A stretch of DNA of 64,000 nt from Saccharina japonica (GCA_008828725.1 MEHQ01002932.1:62001-126000), one strand, 5' to 3'; counted from the stretch's first letter, positions 11,001 to 21,166 are shown. The notes: generated by a model not told the origin, from the sequence alone. A program made the numbers and translations.

Positions 11001-13838
11001 ATAGTTGAAAAAACAATGATTTTGTAGGAAACTAAAGAGCTACCCTACAAACAGCCCCACGACCTAAGTAGGCGATACAAAATGTTGGAGCACACGGATG
11101 AAAGCCCGACCATTCTGGGATAAGGATCCTTTAGTAGATCATTGAAAAACGCTTTATTACGGGCAAGGACCATAGTAAACACTAGTAAATAGGACCAAAT
11201 TTTCTTAGCAAAAATAGGTAAGTATATAGTTTTTTGTGTGCACCATAGGTCCTATTTACTAGTATTTACTATGGTCCTCCGTAATAGTAAAAAAATGTCA
11301 CCCCTATAGTAGCACGCGTCATATATGCGCAACATTTTCTCCACTGGTGCTAGGGTCAGCACCTGAGATGTATTGTTCTCCCCCTTTCGCTAATCTTCTT
11401 AATTATCCCCTTTCGCAAAATGTTGTTAATTAACTTAACCCGCCCCCCCCCTCCTAGTTGATATTTGCAATCAGCCGCTCTGCGCAATCAAAAAGTGTGT
11501 TTCGTCCTGTATTCACTGATTTCCTGATTTGATTTCCTGTGCATTTTATATTTTCACCGTATTTTATTTTTCAACTTTCTGATTGTCTAAGTTTCCTGAT
11601 TTGTTTCCCCCCTGCTTAATGTCTTGATTAAGTGAATATATTCTCGTCAACCTCTCTTTACTGGTCTGCTGCCAATAAAAAGAAGAGACACAGAGGGGAA
11701 ACGTTCTTGGATATGAACGACCTAAACCCCTTCCATGCATTCCCTATTTCGGGCACCCATCGCTCCTCTATTTGAGTAATACTTTGCATCGGTTTAGAAA
11801 AACTACTCACTATCTATCGTTCGTGAATCCCATATTCTATTGTTGCTCAAGCTGTGTGATGGCTCGCTTCCAGTCACTCTGTGCTTCGTGCAGAGCCACG
11901 TTCCTTGCTTAGGGCCTTGTTCGAGGGGTATACATTATAGGTAGTAGGTTTGGTGGACGTAGAAGGTTTGGTGGCGCCTCGACGTTTCGTCGCTTCTTGA
12001 CACTACGTATCTACAAGGTCTCTCGGAAATCAGCGTTAAGGTGAGGTACACGATAATAGATTGTGAAGGGCCTAAACTGATGTGTCTGAAAACCTATCGG
12101 TGCACGCCCACCGGTGAACCCCTGATGGCGAATAGGAAACCCATTATACGTACATACCTGCCCTCGGTGCCGGAGGTGGGAGGGTGGTCTGGGGCATCTT
12201 TGCTAGAGCCGTCATAGCTCTCTTCCCAGAAAAAGAGATCGGACTCGTCCATCGGTGCCCCGCAGCGCCCGGACACTTGCCTGAGATGTAGTGGCGCATT
12301 GGCAAGAGGGTGCAATTAAATGCTGTAGTAGTAGCTTGGCAAGGCGGTGAACTCGTTTGTGACCTCACGGCTAGAAATGGGTTGCGTGGGGGAGTAAGCC
12401 AACTGCTAGTGTTTTTTTTTTTTTTGTCTTCACTAGTGAAGATCGCGATTCCAGGGTACAAGTTGCGATTCGAGTCGCAGCCAAGCGCATGAGTCAGAAG
12501 GAACGATACAGGGCTCCCAAAACTTCAATTCTACCTGATAACGGCAACACCTAACATATGTACATCAAAATCAGCCGGCGACGTATAGCCCTTCAGTTCA
12601 AAGCCATAGAAATTGACCCACAGCCCGCCCCGTGCGCAATCCGGGCGCAACAACATACTTGTGAAGACATCCAACAATCGATTTAGCAAGCCCTGTTGGG
12701 CGTATGAAATTGACAGCGTGTCGACACCTTGTGGGGTTTCATGTACCTGGTATGCATTATTCAACACCCATCTCTTCAGAGCTTACTTTACGCCCACACC
12801 TGTGCTGTTGTTGTTGGATTATCGGCATGAAATTGCCAACCTGTTGCTCGGCGGGTTCGAAGGAGCTAAGTGCTGGTTGATTGAACGCACTCCGCACGTA
12901 GCGAGGGGTTAGCGTTTCGAAGGCCTGACTGGTGCTACGGTAGGGGGGTCGTGTATAGGTGATTGCTTTTACCTGCACAGAGCCACTCGGCCGAGTGACT
13001 GCGTTACTGAGTGCTTTTATGCACCGTCATTGGAGGTTTAGTTACGTGACGCGAACAAACTATGTTTAGGTCCAACTTTCAGTCAGTTTCGGAGCCACTC
13101 GTCCGAGTGGCCAAAACCCAGTAGAGAAAATGTGAGCACCCCCCCCTATCGTCGCACCAGTCGCCCTAAGCGGGTCATATGGTGCAAACACGTTGATCGT
13201 ATCATACATCCGGGCGAGCTACAGCCACACTCATCGATTGCTCGAATTTTTACACGATTTCGTCAACTCCTGCGCTTCATGGTTATTTCAACGTACCCGT
13301 GTACGCAGCCTAATTAAATACTTCGTATTCGTATACCGGCATTTATGTCGCGCTCAGACAAGGGGATTGGAGCGACAAACCATCATGTTGTATCGCACAT
13401 ACTTCAGTAATTCAGTAAGACATGTCACCTTTCGAGTATCCTTGCAAGACATCAACAACATATTTTTATTACCCATAGCCAACGATCTACCACTTTTTCT
13501 TCCGGAAGGCACCTCGTTGCACCCCCCCCCCCCCCCGTTCACGAACCCGACTTCTATTATGTGTACTTCAGCTCCCCTCCCCTCCTGTCCTGACCCGACC
13601 CCTCTGAATAAAACTACCACCACTCTGTCCATCAATAAAAGGCCGTTTGTGTGTTACGTATTGGTATTGGCAAACGCTTCATGCATTTTGGGACAGACCT
13701 ATATACTCTACTCTACAGTAGTAGTACTGGGCATGGCCACCACGCCGCACATCGCTTACCTCCAACGCACGGTGAACTTGGGGTGGTCGTGGTAGTCGAA
13801 CCCCTCCACATGCATGTACTGCTCCTTCGAAGGGTCAC
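1922..13838 (-). CDS. Secreted-type protein with two WSC domains, multi-exon, 5' incomplete
   Basis: Seven exons join in phase: 13838-13760, 9810-9678, 7638-7363, 6656-6600, 5404-5135, 3560-3498, 2077-1922. They give 343 residues and a TAA stop. The N-terminal ~160 residues are beta-rich and unassigned (PHP-like linkers, YHIWES, a proline-rich stretch). Two WSC domains follow: the first from IVGCFDDSG to GGFGAISVYRR, the second from YSLTGCFADS to FCGGIDKITAYEIE, joined by a PAPAPTPRPE linker. Each carries the spaced cysteines and the CFCG or CWC turn of the family. WSC domains are extracellular carbohydrate-binding modules; in brown algae they are numerous and linked to the cell wall, so a wall or matrix role is inferred. 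The start codon and signal peptide were not found and probably lie above 13.84 kb. A decayed paralogue lies at 28118-33820. Confidence 0.8.
3498..3560 (-). CDS. WSC gene, exon for the middle of the second WSC domain
   Basis: A 21-codon phase-0 exon lies between a CCCTGCAG acceptor and a GAG/GTAAGA donor. It encodes ICHSLCDDGFNTHFGTQYAE plus E, the classic C..C....(Y/F)FG.Q WSC core. The exon at 33758-33820 in the paralogue has the same length and phase. It was too short to appear as an open frame and was found by looking for the missing part of the domain. Confidence 0.85.
5135..5404 (-). CDS. WSC gene, exon joining the two WSC domains
   Basis: This is a 90-codon phase-0 exon with acceptor ACCGTCAG and donor GAG/GTAAGA. 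It starts with CFCGTEDEFEDAVKSDQCG and LCTGDATTPCGGFGAISVY, closing the first WSC domain. A proline-rich linker (PAPAPTPRPE) comes next, and the exon ends with YSLTGCFADSKADRI...VMSAE, opening the second domain. The open frame continues upstream to 5575, but that part is intron by the splice-site pattern. Confidence 0.85.
6600..6656 (-). CDS. WSC gene, exon for the middle of the first WSC domain
   Basis: A 19-codon phase-0 exon sits between TGTCGGCAG and GAG/GTAAGT. It encodes ICSDYCSGFAYFGLESGSE, the same block as the exon at 3498-3560 but two codons shorter. Position, phase and cysteine spacing make it the core of the first WSC domain. Confidence 0.85.
7363..7638 (-). CDS. WSC gene, linker exon and start of the first WSC domain
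   Basis: A 92-codon phase-0 exon opens YHIWESLDPK and contains EYTWPLEGAKGFYKTIY and LPPIPCESTLPSGTD. It ends with IVGCFDDSG...GPHGMTAQ before a CAG/GTGGGG donor. The last third starts the first WSC domain. The paralogous exon at 32582-32850 matches over its whole length (YHLWDTL, EYL-stop-PLDGA, TEVVGCFEDSS), and both use the acceptor TGTCTGGCAG. The first ~18 bases are duplicated many times in the upstream intron. Confidence 0.85.
7639..8215 (-). repeat. Minisatellite of splice-acceptor units in a WSC-gene intron
   Basis: Read on the minus strand, units of roughly 60-110 bases contain TGTCTGGCAG followed by TACCACATCTGGGA or a close variant. Copies are centred near 7775, 7868, 7943, 8005 and 8135, with a partial near 8195. 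The unit nearest the exon is the real acceptor at 7638. The intron of the paralogous pseudogene (32340-32581) carries related units. Confidence 0.75.
8449..8577. repeat. GACCTATTAATA-type tandem repeat
   Basis: About nine short units of GACCTATT with variable 4-8 base spacers lie in a row. The Arg-Pro-Ile-Asn periodic frame over them is a by-product. The repeat lies in an intron of the WSC gene. Confidence 0.7.
8605..9137. repeat. Dispersed ~530-bp repeat R1, copy 1
   Basis: This matches 49935-50480 over its full length. Both begin in a G-run followed by GTACTCAT and end at GCCAACCCAACCTATA. Both contain an A-rich block after GTGACCGCC. A short minus frame (HATRPIPHG.SRLVQAMS) is conserved in the two copies. 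Its first ~70 bases are shared with fragments at 14448 and 56690. The mechanism of spread is not evident. Confidence 0.75.
9463..9668. repeat. CATA tetranucleotide microsatellite
   Basis: About 200 bases of CATA with a few CACA interruptions start just inside the intron after the donor at 9677. The Tyr-Val-Cys-Met frames are artefacts of the repeat. Confidence 0.95.
9678..9810 (-). CDS. WSC gene, exon of the N-terminal beta-rich region
   Basis: One base completing an Arg codon plus 44 codons, with acceptor CTGTACAG and donor GAG/GTGTGT. It encodes VKLNLLLCVPFGDYELDM followed by VESSNYKSTTKTTRVAFEIE and NGADE. The paralogue at 29249-29386 reads IKFDLFVCSPYGEYQLDL and ends YDIENGTN, with the same acceptor. 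The hydrophobic/GDYEL pattern suggests a beta-sandwich. A PA14-like fold is possible but I cannot assign it. Confidence 0.75.
9980..10229. mobile_element. MITE family 1, copy a
   Basis: The left end GACGCGTGCCACGGTAGAGG and right end ACACCTCTATCGCATATAGC form the family's inverted termini. The interior keeps the CGGCAGCACTTTTATTTTCC and CTCCTCAAGTGAG landmarks. It is inserted in the large intron of the WSC gene. Confidence 0.75.
10461..10735. mobile_element. MITE family 1, copy b
   Basis: The ends are CGCGTGCTACTATAGAGGCA and TGCCCATCTACCGTAGCAAG. The interior has the full landmarks: GACGGGGCTCCTTACCTTAA, CAATTCTTGTGTTGCAATA, TCATCGGGTAGCACTTTTC and TCCGTAACATGGTG. It lies 230 bases from copy a in the same intron. 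Confidence 0.85.
11165..11280. mobile_element. Short palindromic MITE, family 2, copy 2
   Basis: The left end AAGGACCATAGTAAA plus CTAGTAAATAGGACC mirrors the right end GGTCCTATTTACTAG plus TATTTACTATGGTCC. It can fold into one hairpin with a ~45-base loop. A lone end resembling MITE family 1 (TATAGTAGCACGCGTC) follows at about 11305-11320. Confidence 0.7.
12158..12280 (-). CDS. Possible cassette exon in the WSC gene
   Basis: A 123-base frame between CATCTCAG and GGCAG/GTATGT encodes GRCGAPMDESDLFFWEESYD and a short acidic, proline-containing tail. Its phases (1 base in, 2 bases out) match the flanking exons at 13760 and 9810, so it could be included without a frameshift. No clear counterpart was found in the paralogue between 28195 and 29248, so it may be skipped, lineage-specific, or not an exon. 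Confidence 0.35.
12535..12972 (-). CDS. Two unassigned exon candidates (12972-12787 and 12692-12535)
   Basis: A 62-codon frame (starts VKAITYTRPPYRS, ends HRCGRK) and a 52-codon frame (GLLNRLLDVFTSMLLRPD to DFDVHMLGVAVI) are linked in phase by a ~94-base GTAAGC...CAACAG intron. The second ends in the phase needed by 12158-12280. The first frame cannot join the WSC exon at 13760 without a stop, so this may be a separate gene or a transposon remnant in the intron. No family was recognised. Confidence 0.22.
12976..13113. repeat. Pair of CCACTCGNCCGAGTGG palindromes
   Basis: GAGCCACTCGGCCGAGTGAC and GAGCCACTCGTCCGAGTGGC lie about 110 bases apart. Each is a near-perfect palindrome. No surrounding element was identified. 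Confidence 0.55.
13760..13838 (-). CDS. WSC gene, most 5' exon recognised
   Basis: Two bases, 25 codons and two bases lie between CGTGTAG and TTGGAG/GTAAGC. It encodes DPSKEQYMHVEGFDYHDHPK followed by FTVRW, and joining to 9810 restores Arg. The paralogue at 28118-28194 retains DYHDHSNFTRHW. Earlier exons with the start and signal peptide should lie further up on the minus strand but were not found with confidence. Confidence 0.7.
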
Positions 13839-14447
13839 CTACACGTGTTATCATATTTCATACAATTAAATGTTACTGCTTGTGAACAATATATGTATAT
13901 ACACTTTATCATAATATACCTCGTATATGAGATCATCATGGAATGTCATCTACGTTTTGTGACCCACGTGCCTCCGACTCGGACTCGGCCTGGGGACTTG
14001 TGTTGGCCATCACGAAAGCTGTTTGTTCACCTGGCGTATCAGCTTCCCCTGCCGTACCCTACCCTACCGTGTAGCAGTGAACACTACAGGTGCCCCTCGA
14101 GATAACAGTGAAGACTAAAGAGACGAATTGCCTAGGCTGTAAATGTTGTATCAAAAACCGTGGGGGGGGGTACACACGCATCAAAATTGCTGACTTCGAA
14201 AGATGTTGACAAACGAGAGATATATTCGTGTTCACGGGTGGGATAAACGGTTTCATTCATTTTTTTTCATAGTATGTACAATGGAGCATATACTTGACTC
14301 TACTTCCAAGTTAATTGTGCCCTTTATGTAACTCGAATGCGGTCACGTTCTCAAGGGTTGATGCAGCGAACCCACAGATACACACTCGCTCGGGGTTTAC
14401 ACCATCTCTGTTGTGGAGGAAATCAGCTTCAAACCTCGTCGGAAGGG

Positions 14448-14540
14448 GGGGGGGGGGGGGGGCGTACTCATTTGCTGCCTGCCTTAGTCGTTTGACCATT
14501 GACCACGCATCCCTTTCGAGACGGAGCACCGTGGAGGGGG
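14448..14540. repeat. R1-head fragment with G-run
   Basis: A run of about 17 G is followed by CGTACTCATTTGCTGCC and CACGCATCCCTTTCGAGACG. It matches, inverted, 56690-56770, and more weakly the first 70 bases of R1 at 8605 and 49935. Confidence 0.65.
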
Positions 14541-14739
14541 TGTATATTATGTCATCACATGCGTGCGTGTTATATATACGGCACCCGCACCCTGCCACAG
14601 AGTTCAGGGGACGGTTTTGGTGTGCCATGCCCAATATATATATATAAATATGCTTGTGGTTGCTCGAGGAGGCGAAGCCTCGGTTTTCGTCACCTCTGCA
14701 TGCAGGTACGTATGCCGCGGACGATTATGCAACCCCCAG

Positions 14740-15800
14740 GTAAGTATGCCGCGATTCCACTCGCTTCTGGTAGGAACGAGTACAACTCACCACACACTAT
14801 CCTCGATTAACGCATCGAAACACAAAAGCGAACACGCACAAAGGTGCCCGTGGGTCTTGGTGTCAGCAGTAACCAACCTTTAGCTGCGCCCGGCGTCGGC
14901 CGGTGGTGCTGAAACGGTTCCTGAAGAACGCTGCTGGGACAGACGATTTGCAGATTTCATGCAGCTCGAAACGACAAGCCTCGTCGCCAGATCGAAGCAC
15001 TTTTTTTCCACCACAAGAGGTCGGCGGAACCGGGGGTGGGCTCGCTAGCACCTCTACATCATCACGATCATGGCAAGCCCTGCAGGTCTATGCCAGCCGC
15101 TGTGCTTGGCTTGTAGAGCTGCTTGAAATATGGTTCTTATTTGAAAGAATGACGCGTGTGTCGAGGCTCTGTCTCTACGGAGAGAGATGGCAGAGGTGGC
15201 ACCGGAGTGTCTGTGAAGATCACTTGTTGTGTAGAAGAAGAAAAGTCATGGTTTGAATAGGCGCTTATGTGGCCATAATGGAAAGAAGATTGACCTCAGG
15301 GAGATCAATTGAAAAGGAAGAAGAGAAGAAGAGAGAAGAAGAGGGAAGCGGAGTAGAGTTGAGATGAGATGAGTGATCGAGGTGGGCGGTGCCTGCACCT
15401 GATCATCCCGGTACAATGCCCATGCTACGGACAGTTACATTCTACCGTAGTTGGTACTGTTCCCTGTAATGTTCTCTACAACGTTATAGTAACGTTCTAG
15501 CAACGTTCTCAGCATCGTTCCTGATGAAGATGCCTGGGACAAACAATGTGGCGCACTACGAGTAAGACAAACTCGTAATCTATCCCCATATTGTAATTCC
15601 CCGAATATCTAGACTAAGATACTCATATACTCGTATCAGTGCGTGGTGACTGCACATCACAATAGATACGTATGGATCGCAACGTCCATATGCTAACATT
15701 ATTTTGAGCTGTTCGGTATTTTATTGTTGCCACCGAAAAACTACATATCGAAAATAAATTTGCCGGAAAAGGAGAGGCCCAACTTTGATGCGGACCCCTG
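14740..15800. mobile_element. Diverged, half-matching relative of the TA foldback element
   Basis: CCGCGATTCCACTCGCTTC with AACGAGTAC, GATTTGCAGATTTCATGCAG and the terminal GATGCGGACCCCTG-TA match, in order, arm 2 of the element at 53371-54815. The matching left arm was not found, so this copy is decayed or one-sided. The left limit is approximate. A 118-codon plus frame (14903-15256) inside it has no recognisable domain. Confidence 0.5.
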
Positions 15801-16325
15801 TATATATGTAACATATTATAATAAACGGTTGAGAAAAAAGCTCCTACCTACTAATTGCCACTAAAGATACCTTATAGGTACAAATAAATAATGCACACTA
15901 TTACAAACCCAAATCACTAATAATTAAATTCATCAAGGTGCTTTTAAGTTTTACTCCATAACCTGTCCTCGCACACCTCTTCTTATATACCATACATAGC
16001 TACAAATAGTATACCTGGTACGTTTATTTTAGACTGTTTTAAGTGTAATTTTAATTTAATTAAAATTATTTCTCCCCCCACAAATAGACACACACTTCCT
16101 GAATTCTACAGCCTCAGATTGTGTCCCCCTCATACGGGATGTACACCCTACATGAGGACATATGAAATCCGTAAGTACGCGCGATCGAAGTATTACACTC
16201 AGCTAGCAAAGATGAGCTTCGACGAAATCCTCGAGCTCACAGCTGTTGTTTTTTAATTGTTTTTAATATGATGTGTGTGCTCGTATTTAGGGAGTCGCCT
16301 TTACCGCAATTCTGAATTATTATAT
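15801..16325. other. AT-rich spacer, no gene seen
   Basis: No splice-bounded frame, RNA or inverted terminus was seen between the TA-flanked terminus at 15800 and the LTR element. Confidence 0.5.
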
Positions 16326-16330
16326 GGGAT
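16326..16330. other. Target-site duplication, left copy
   Basis: GGGAT immediately precedes the left LTR and is repeated immediately after the right LTR at 21580-21584. Five bases is the usual duplication length for LTR retrotransposons. Confidence 0.85.
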
Positions 16331-16737
16331 TGTTTGTGTACGCTGCTGTCAAACGTGCTCTGTGTAGCCACGTGCCTATACCGTGAGTCGTCAAGGAGAA
16401 GATGGTAAATAATATACACTCGGACCACCACGTTACCAAATATTCACACAAGTAGAGCCAGTACCTGTCGTCAAAGGCCCATCATGAACACCACACAGGA
16501 GTGAGCCGTACCTTTCTGTCACGCTCCACCCTCACATGTATACGGGCAGTATCTTATCATCAAATCCCGGGTCGCATCATCGTTATCGCCGACTGCTCCC
16601 AGGAGGGAGCAGCTTCATCACGCGAGGCATCCATCATAATGCCTCGCCACATCATATAAACCCCAATCTCCGTAGACCAATATATGAAACCGCCACATAT
16701 CGGGAAACCAGTATCGAGCAACCGCATACCACAAACA
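16331..16737 (-). repeat. Left (3') long terminal repeat
   Basis: 407 bp, aligned base for base with 21167-21579 except for a few substitutions and small indels near 16410 and 16445. It contains an internal palindrome CTGCTCCCAGGAGGGAGCAG at about 16589-16608 and TATA-like stretches. Confidence 0.9.
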
Positions 16738-16779
16738 GCCCCCCTATTCGGTGCGCGATACGATAGGTCCCGAATAACT

Positions 16780-16990
16780 TATAACCAATTGCCAGGTAAA
16801 ACGGCAAGTCCCAAATTCCATAATAAATCACTGCCAAGGTAAAACGGCAACCCCAAATTCCATCCTTCATCATTGCCAAGGTAAAACGTTAACCCCAACT
16901 TCCATCCTCAAGAATTGCCAACGCAAAACGGCAATCCCAAATTCCATCGCCAATAATTGCCAACGTAAAACGGCAATCCTGATACCAAAT
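16780..16990. repeat. ~45-bp tandem repeat inside the LTR element
   Basis: Five units of AATTGCCAAGGTAAAACGGC followed by a CCCAAATTCCAT block occupy what should be the 3' part of the internal region, just upstream of the polypurine tract. Confidence 0.8.
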
Positions 16991-18650
16991 CTCTCAATCT
17001 TGATTCCAGTATATATCTCCTAAACTATAGCGAGCCAGTAACTACGGGAAGGGGAAAATCCAACAAACGTGAGTATGCTGGTAAAACCTTCAAACAAAAT
17101 CAATCACGCCGTCTTCACATAAATACGGTACCGCCCGATAACATCGGCCCCCCTGTTGTGTACTCTGTAAGAGCACAACAACAGAGCATCTCTGATATAG
17201 AACACCTCAAATCAAATCATAGCAGCCCCCCTGCTTGACACTCCCCTCGGAAGTATACAAGAAGACAACAATCCGCATATGAATCCAAAAGTACTATAGG
17301 TATCAGTAATTGGTTCCCCTGTACGTTGTGCGCAGTTAACTAATAGCCAGAGCGTACGGCACGATTCATCAAGACCATCGGCATACTCTATTGGCGTATT
17401 AACCTTATTCAACGTATGGGTACCTCCCAACACTTTCTCCATTTCCTTAAGAACTCCTGAGGTTGCACGTTAATTCTTCAAGTACTTTCCAAAAACATCC
17501 CATGCACATCGAAAACTCCTACTATTATCCCCCAAAACCAAATGCCCCAAAACCCCCAGAAAAACAAACAAACAAACGAGCCAGTGGATGAAATCCCAAC
17601 AAGTTCATCACAGAGTCACGGCCAAAGCGAAATATCTCAGCATGCAACGGTTTGATGAGAAAGTCGGCATGCTGCTCTGCCGACCGTACGTATTAATCTC
17701 AAACTACCCGTTAAACACATGCTCCAGACATCTACGTCATACACAGATACCAGCGCGCATAACTGCTCCATCAGAGACAGACGTCCGGTCAGTAGCCTTG
17801 CGTGCATAGTCCGCATCCATGTACGATAAAACCCCAACTGGACTCGACTATCTGCGATGGAAAGTCTTCGTCGTGTTACCGAGTACAACTACTATCTCCC
17901 CCCTGCTCGGAAGACGACAAAAAATCCATCGCATGGTTAATAGTAAAATCCTGCGACGTCAGTGTGACTCAAAAACCCCTCAATCATAAAATCAAACCAA
18001 ACTCAAGTCCAGATCCACAAACCAGAAACATCAGCGATCTATATCAAATAAGCGCCGCAGACAACGAAACAAACAGAACGTCGTTGTCGTTGTATGCATT
18101 CACTCACGTACAAGGCTGCTCGGTCCAGCGTTATAGTTCAACTATCCTCCTACCTAAAACAAGCATTTAGGCCCTCGATATACCAGGTAAAGCATCGTCT
18201 CTCAATCATACCCCAGGTCATGATAAATGGACTGCCATAACCGAGATATGTGACAATGTACAGCTGTTGATGCTGTTATTTTATAGTATTCTGACATCGT
18301 AATTCAGAGGTCGTAGTACGCAATTCAGAATACCAAATATCAGATACCAGTATAACAGGTGCATATAACTCTACTCGTATACCCAATGCAAACATATTAC
18401 AATCCAAACGTCATCAATATTTCGTCTCGTCAATTCCTACTGGGACAAAACGATCCAAAAACATTTAATCTACTGTGGGTCATTGCTACTAAGCGACCCC
18501 AACCCCACGCGCTCAACCCCCGTCTCCTATTGCCTACTCCACGGACTCGACGCTTGTCTTCCGGCGCGACTCAACGTCACCGCGGCATGGACTACATCTC
18601 ATAAATCCGCAGAGTTAGGGTGCATTTTGACTCGTTGAGCAAAGGGTGGA
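16991..18650. other. Non-coding internal region of the LTR element
   Basis: About 1.7 kb on the minus strand has no frame above ~85 codons and none of the pol motifs expected in this part of an autonomous element (YxDD, the integrase zinc finger, D-S/T-G protease). Nothing else is recognised. Confidence 0.6.
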
Positions 18651-18656
18651 TCGGGT

Positions 18657-18863
18657 GGTTACTTTCAGCGCCAGGAACCAAGTCAAATCGTTAGATAACG
18701 AAACACATCATTATGCACTATGTATGTGGGTAGAATCATGCCATCAAACCCCCCCTGGTTAGTTTCAGCGCCAGGAACCAAGTCAAATCGATAGATAACG
18801 AACCATACCATTATGCACTATGTCTGTGGGTAGAATCATGCCATAAAACCCCCCCCTCGTGAT
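18657..18863. repeat. ~103-bp perfect-looking tandem duplication
   Basis: Two units with TTTCAGCGCCAGGAACCAAG, TTATGCACTATGT and GTGGGTAGAATCATGCCAT each end in a C-run. The two differ at a handful of bases, implying a recent duplication inside the LTR element. Confidence 0.85.
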
Positions 18864-18939
18864 TCTTCCCAGTACAACAGTCGTGACAAAAACATTCCGT
18901 GTGCAAGGGCCTGGTGAGGAAAGGAGCATTGATTTTCAC

Positions 18940-19580
18940 ACCAATATCATGTACCAGGTACTGCTGTAGAATCAAGCTTAAATCAGCAGTAATTCTTTAA
19001 CACATTGATCATGCATTGGAGCAAAATTAGCAGTAATTTCCCCACATTGTATATAATGCGCTGTAAAATCAAGTCATTTTCCAGCACATTAATATCAGGC
19101 ATTGCAGAATCAAGCCAAAATCAGCAGTAATTCTCCGACACATCCTTCCATCCGAAAATATAATACGACAAAATAACTTGTACCTGGTACCATTACAACG
19201 TATCAGCACTGATTTTCATACATCAATATCATGTACTGCTGTAAAATCAAGCCAGAACCAGCAGTAATTTTCCAACACATTAAATATCATGTATTTGAGA
19301 ATCAAGCTGGCAATCCACCCCCTGTTATGATTCAAACAACACACAGCAATACGGGTATCATGCATCCACGTATGCATATAATACGGTATACCAGTACACA
19401 GCAGCAGTCTAACAGATCATGCACTGCTGCTGTAGAATCAAACAGCCAGAAGTTTGTCTTACACTGCTGCTTGCTGTATAATCAGTCCATCACAAACCGG
19501 TTCCACACAGCAGTGCACTTTGTTTGTAGAATCATGGCATCACAACCCCCCCCCCGTGATTCCAACAGCAGGACACACAA
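18940..19580. repeat. Degenerate tandem repeat with ATCAAGCC..CAGCAGTAAT units
   Basis: Five to six units of about 75-110 bases share TACTGCTGTAGAATCAAGC, CAGCAGTAATTTTCC and ACACATTAATATCATG. They fill the region between the gag frames and the 103-bp duplication. Confidence 0.75.
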
Positions 19581-19637
19581 AATATAGCGGTGGTGCATCA
19601 TACCCGTAGGATACAGTCACACAACTATTGCCCTCGC

Positions 19638-20475
19638 TCACACATACCAGCCGATTGTTCGCTTGCCTGGATCAAACGGGAACGTTCGCTCTCCTACCCG
19701 GTTCCCATTCAACCACACACATAGCTGCGATCCACCATACCAGGGGTACAAGCTCACCACAACTACAGCAGTCTTGCTCAAATATGCCGGCCAAGACACA
19801 GAAGCACAAAAACAAAATAACAGACCAAGAAAATCTAGTCCACTGAATCCACCAACAAGAAAGTTGGCCAGACTGGAAAAGATAACATGCCTGCTTCCCT
19901 GGATCAAATGGAAAAGATTGCGCCCCGCTGCCGCCGGTGCTGATGCTGCTGCTCCCCTCTTCCACGAGCTCCACCTCTGGCCGTCCGTCGTCAACCCACC
20001 CCCCACGCCCATCCCGTTCCTCTGGTTTCCCTGGGTCGAAGGGGTACGAGCCACTCTGGCCCAAACCAATCTGCGGCATTCCGCCGCCCACACCGTCCCC
20101 ACCGAGCTCCACCTCAGGCAAAGCAACACCAAGCTCCACCACCTTAGCCTCAGCACCACCATCAAGCTCCAACACGTCAGTCTCAGCTAAACAGAGCTCT
20201 TCCTCCTCAGCCTCGTGCTGCTGCTGTACGGCATCAGCGAGCTTTTCCACCTCAGGCTCAGGCTGCTGCTGTACAGCCGCCGATTGCGGCTCACGCGCAC
20301 CACCGAGCTCGTGCGGCTCGGATGCAGTCACGCCAAGCTCGTCGCTTGGCGGACTGCAGCTTCTCCCACCAGGCATGCTTCTGCAGGAAGGTACGCGGTC
20401 GAGGTCCATGATACATGTTCCACAGCTCCTCGCGCGCAGCCGCTCTACGGGCATCCCTTTCCTTGTTGACGACAT
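19638..20475 (-). CDS. Second frame(s) overlapping gag, frameshifted
   Basis: A frame offset by +1 from gag overlaps its last ~185 bases and runs on to 19672. It is acidic (EEEELCLAETDVLELDGG). The heptapeptide FPFDPGK or YPFDPGK occurs three times in the region, twice in this frame and once in another minus frame that ends at 19638 with TFPFDPGKRTIGWYV. The motif split over frames suggests one frameshift inside a formerly continuous C-terminal region that also held a hydrophobic segment. Whether it was reached by programmed +1 shifting or by a separate start is unknown. Confidence 0.4.
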
Positions 20476-20997
20476 CCAGCTCCAACATCAGGTCCTTCAT
20501 CATCTGCTGCCGAAGCAGTTCGCTCTCCCCTGGCATAGCACTACCCCTCCTAGTCGTAGACCTCGGCACTACAGGCTCCATCTGTGGCTGCTGTAGCGCC
20601 GCCGTTCCAGCCTGCGGCACGTAGCTGTAGTTCGGCGCGTAGAAAATAGTGGGCTGGGCAGTGCACTGCCTGGCCATGTGACCATATGCTAAAACCCCAT
20701 CGCACACGCTGTTAGGGACAAAACAAATCGCGGCCATATGCCCTCGAGCACCACAACGCTCGCACATGTAGAACCCGCCCATAGACGCTCCTGGGGGCGG
20801 AGGGGACTCGGGCTGGTACCAGCCACTTCCGGTGTTACGGGTCCAACCAGTGTCCCCTGGGTTCTGCTGCGGTTGACTCTGATGCTGCGGCTGAGGTGGG
20901 TGCTGCTGCTGTTGGCGCTGATGCGGCCAGGCGCCTCCATACTGCTGCTGCTGCTGCTGCAGCTGCTGCTGCTGTGGACCTGCGCCTCCATACTGCC

Positions 20998-21051
<54 letters not shown>

Positions 21052-21082
21052 CGGCTCCCTCAAAATAAAAGACCATCTCCAT
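20291..21082 (-). CDS. gag: Gag-like protein with glutamine tracts and zinc knuckle
   Basis: A 263-residue frame starts at ATG about 85 bases inside the 5' LTR. Residues ~12-70 are polyglutamine-rich (CAG repeats). Then comes a proline-rich part and a CCHC knuckle, CERCGARGHMAAIC (C-X2-C-X4-H-X4-C). A second knuckle CDGVLAYGHMARQC has Val in place of its second Cys, so it is probably inactive. The C-terminus is basic and rich in Ala, Arg and Trp. Zinc knuckles in Gag bind the element's RNA during particle assembly. The polyQ tract is unusual for Gag and may reflect repeat slippage. Confidence 0.7.
20938..21051. repeat. CAG/CTG microsatellites within the gag frame
   Basis: Two CTG blocks (about 20941-20977 and 21000-21051) encode polyglutamine on the minus strand. 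The poly-Leu and poly-Ala plus-strand frames here are shadows. Confidence 0.9.
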
Positions 21083-21166
21083 AGTCAGTCCCCCCCTTAT
21101 ACCACCCCCCCTCTAACACAGTATAGCACTCCAGCGGCCTCCGGGCCCGAAGCACGACGATTATCG

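Noticed and set aside
12094..12315. Discoidin-type GRYVRI motif
   Set aside because: The residues are read across a strong GTATGT donor into intron sequence, so the motif is probably not translated.
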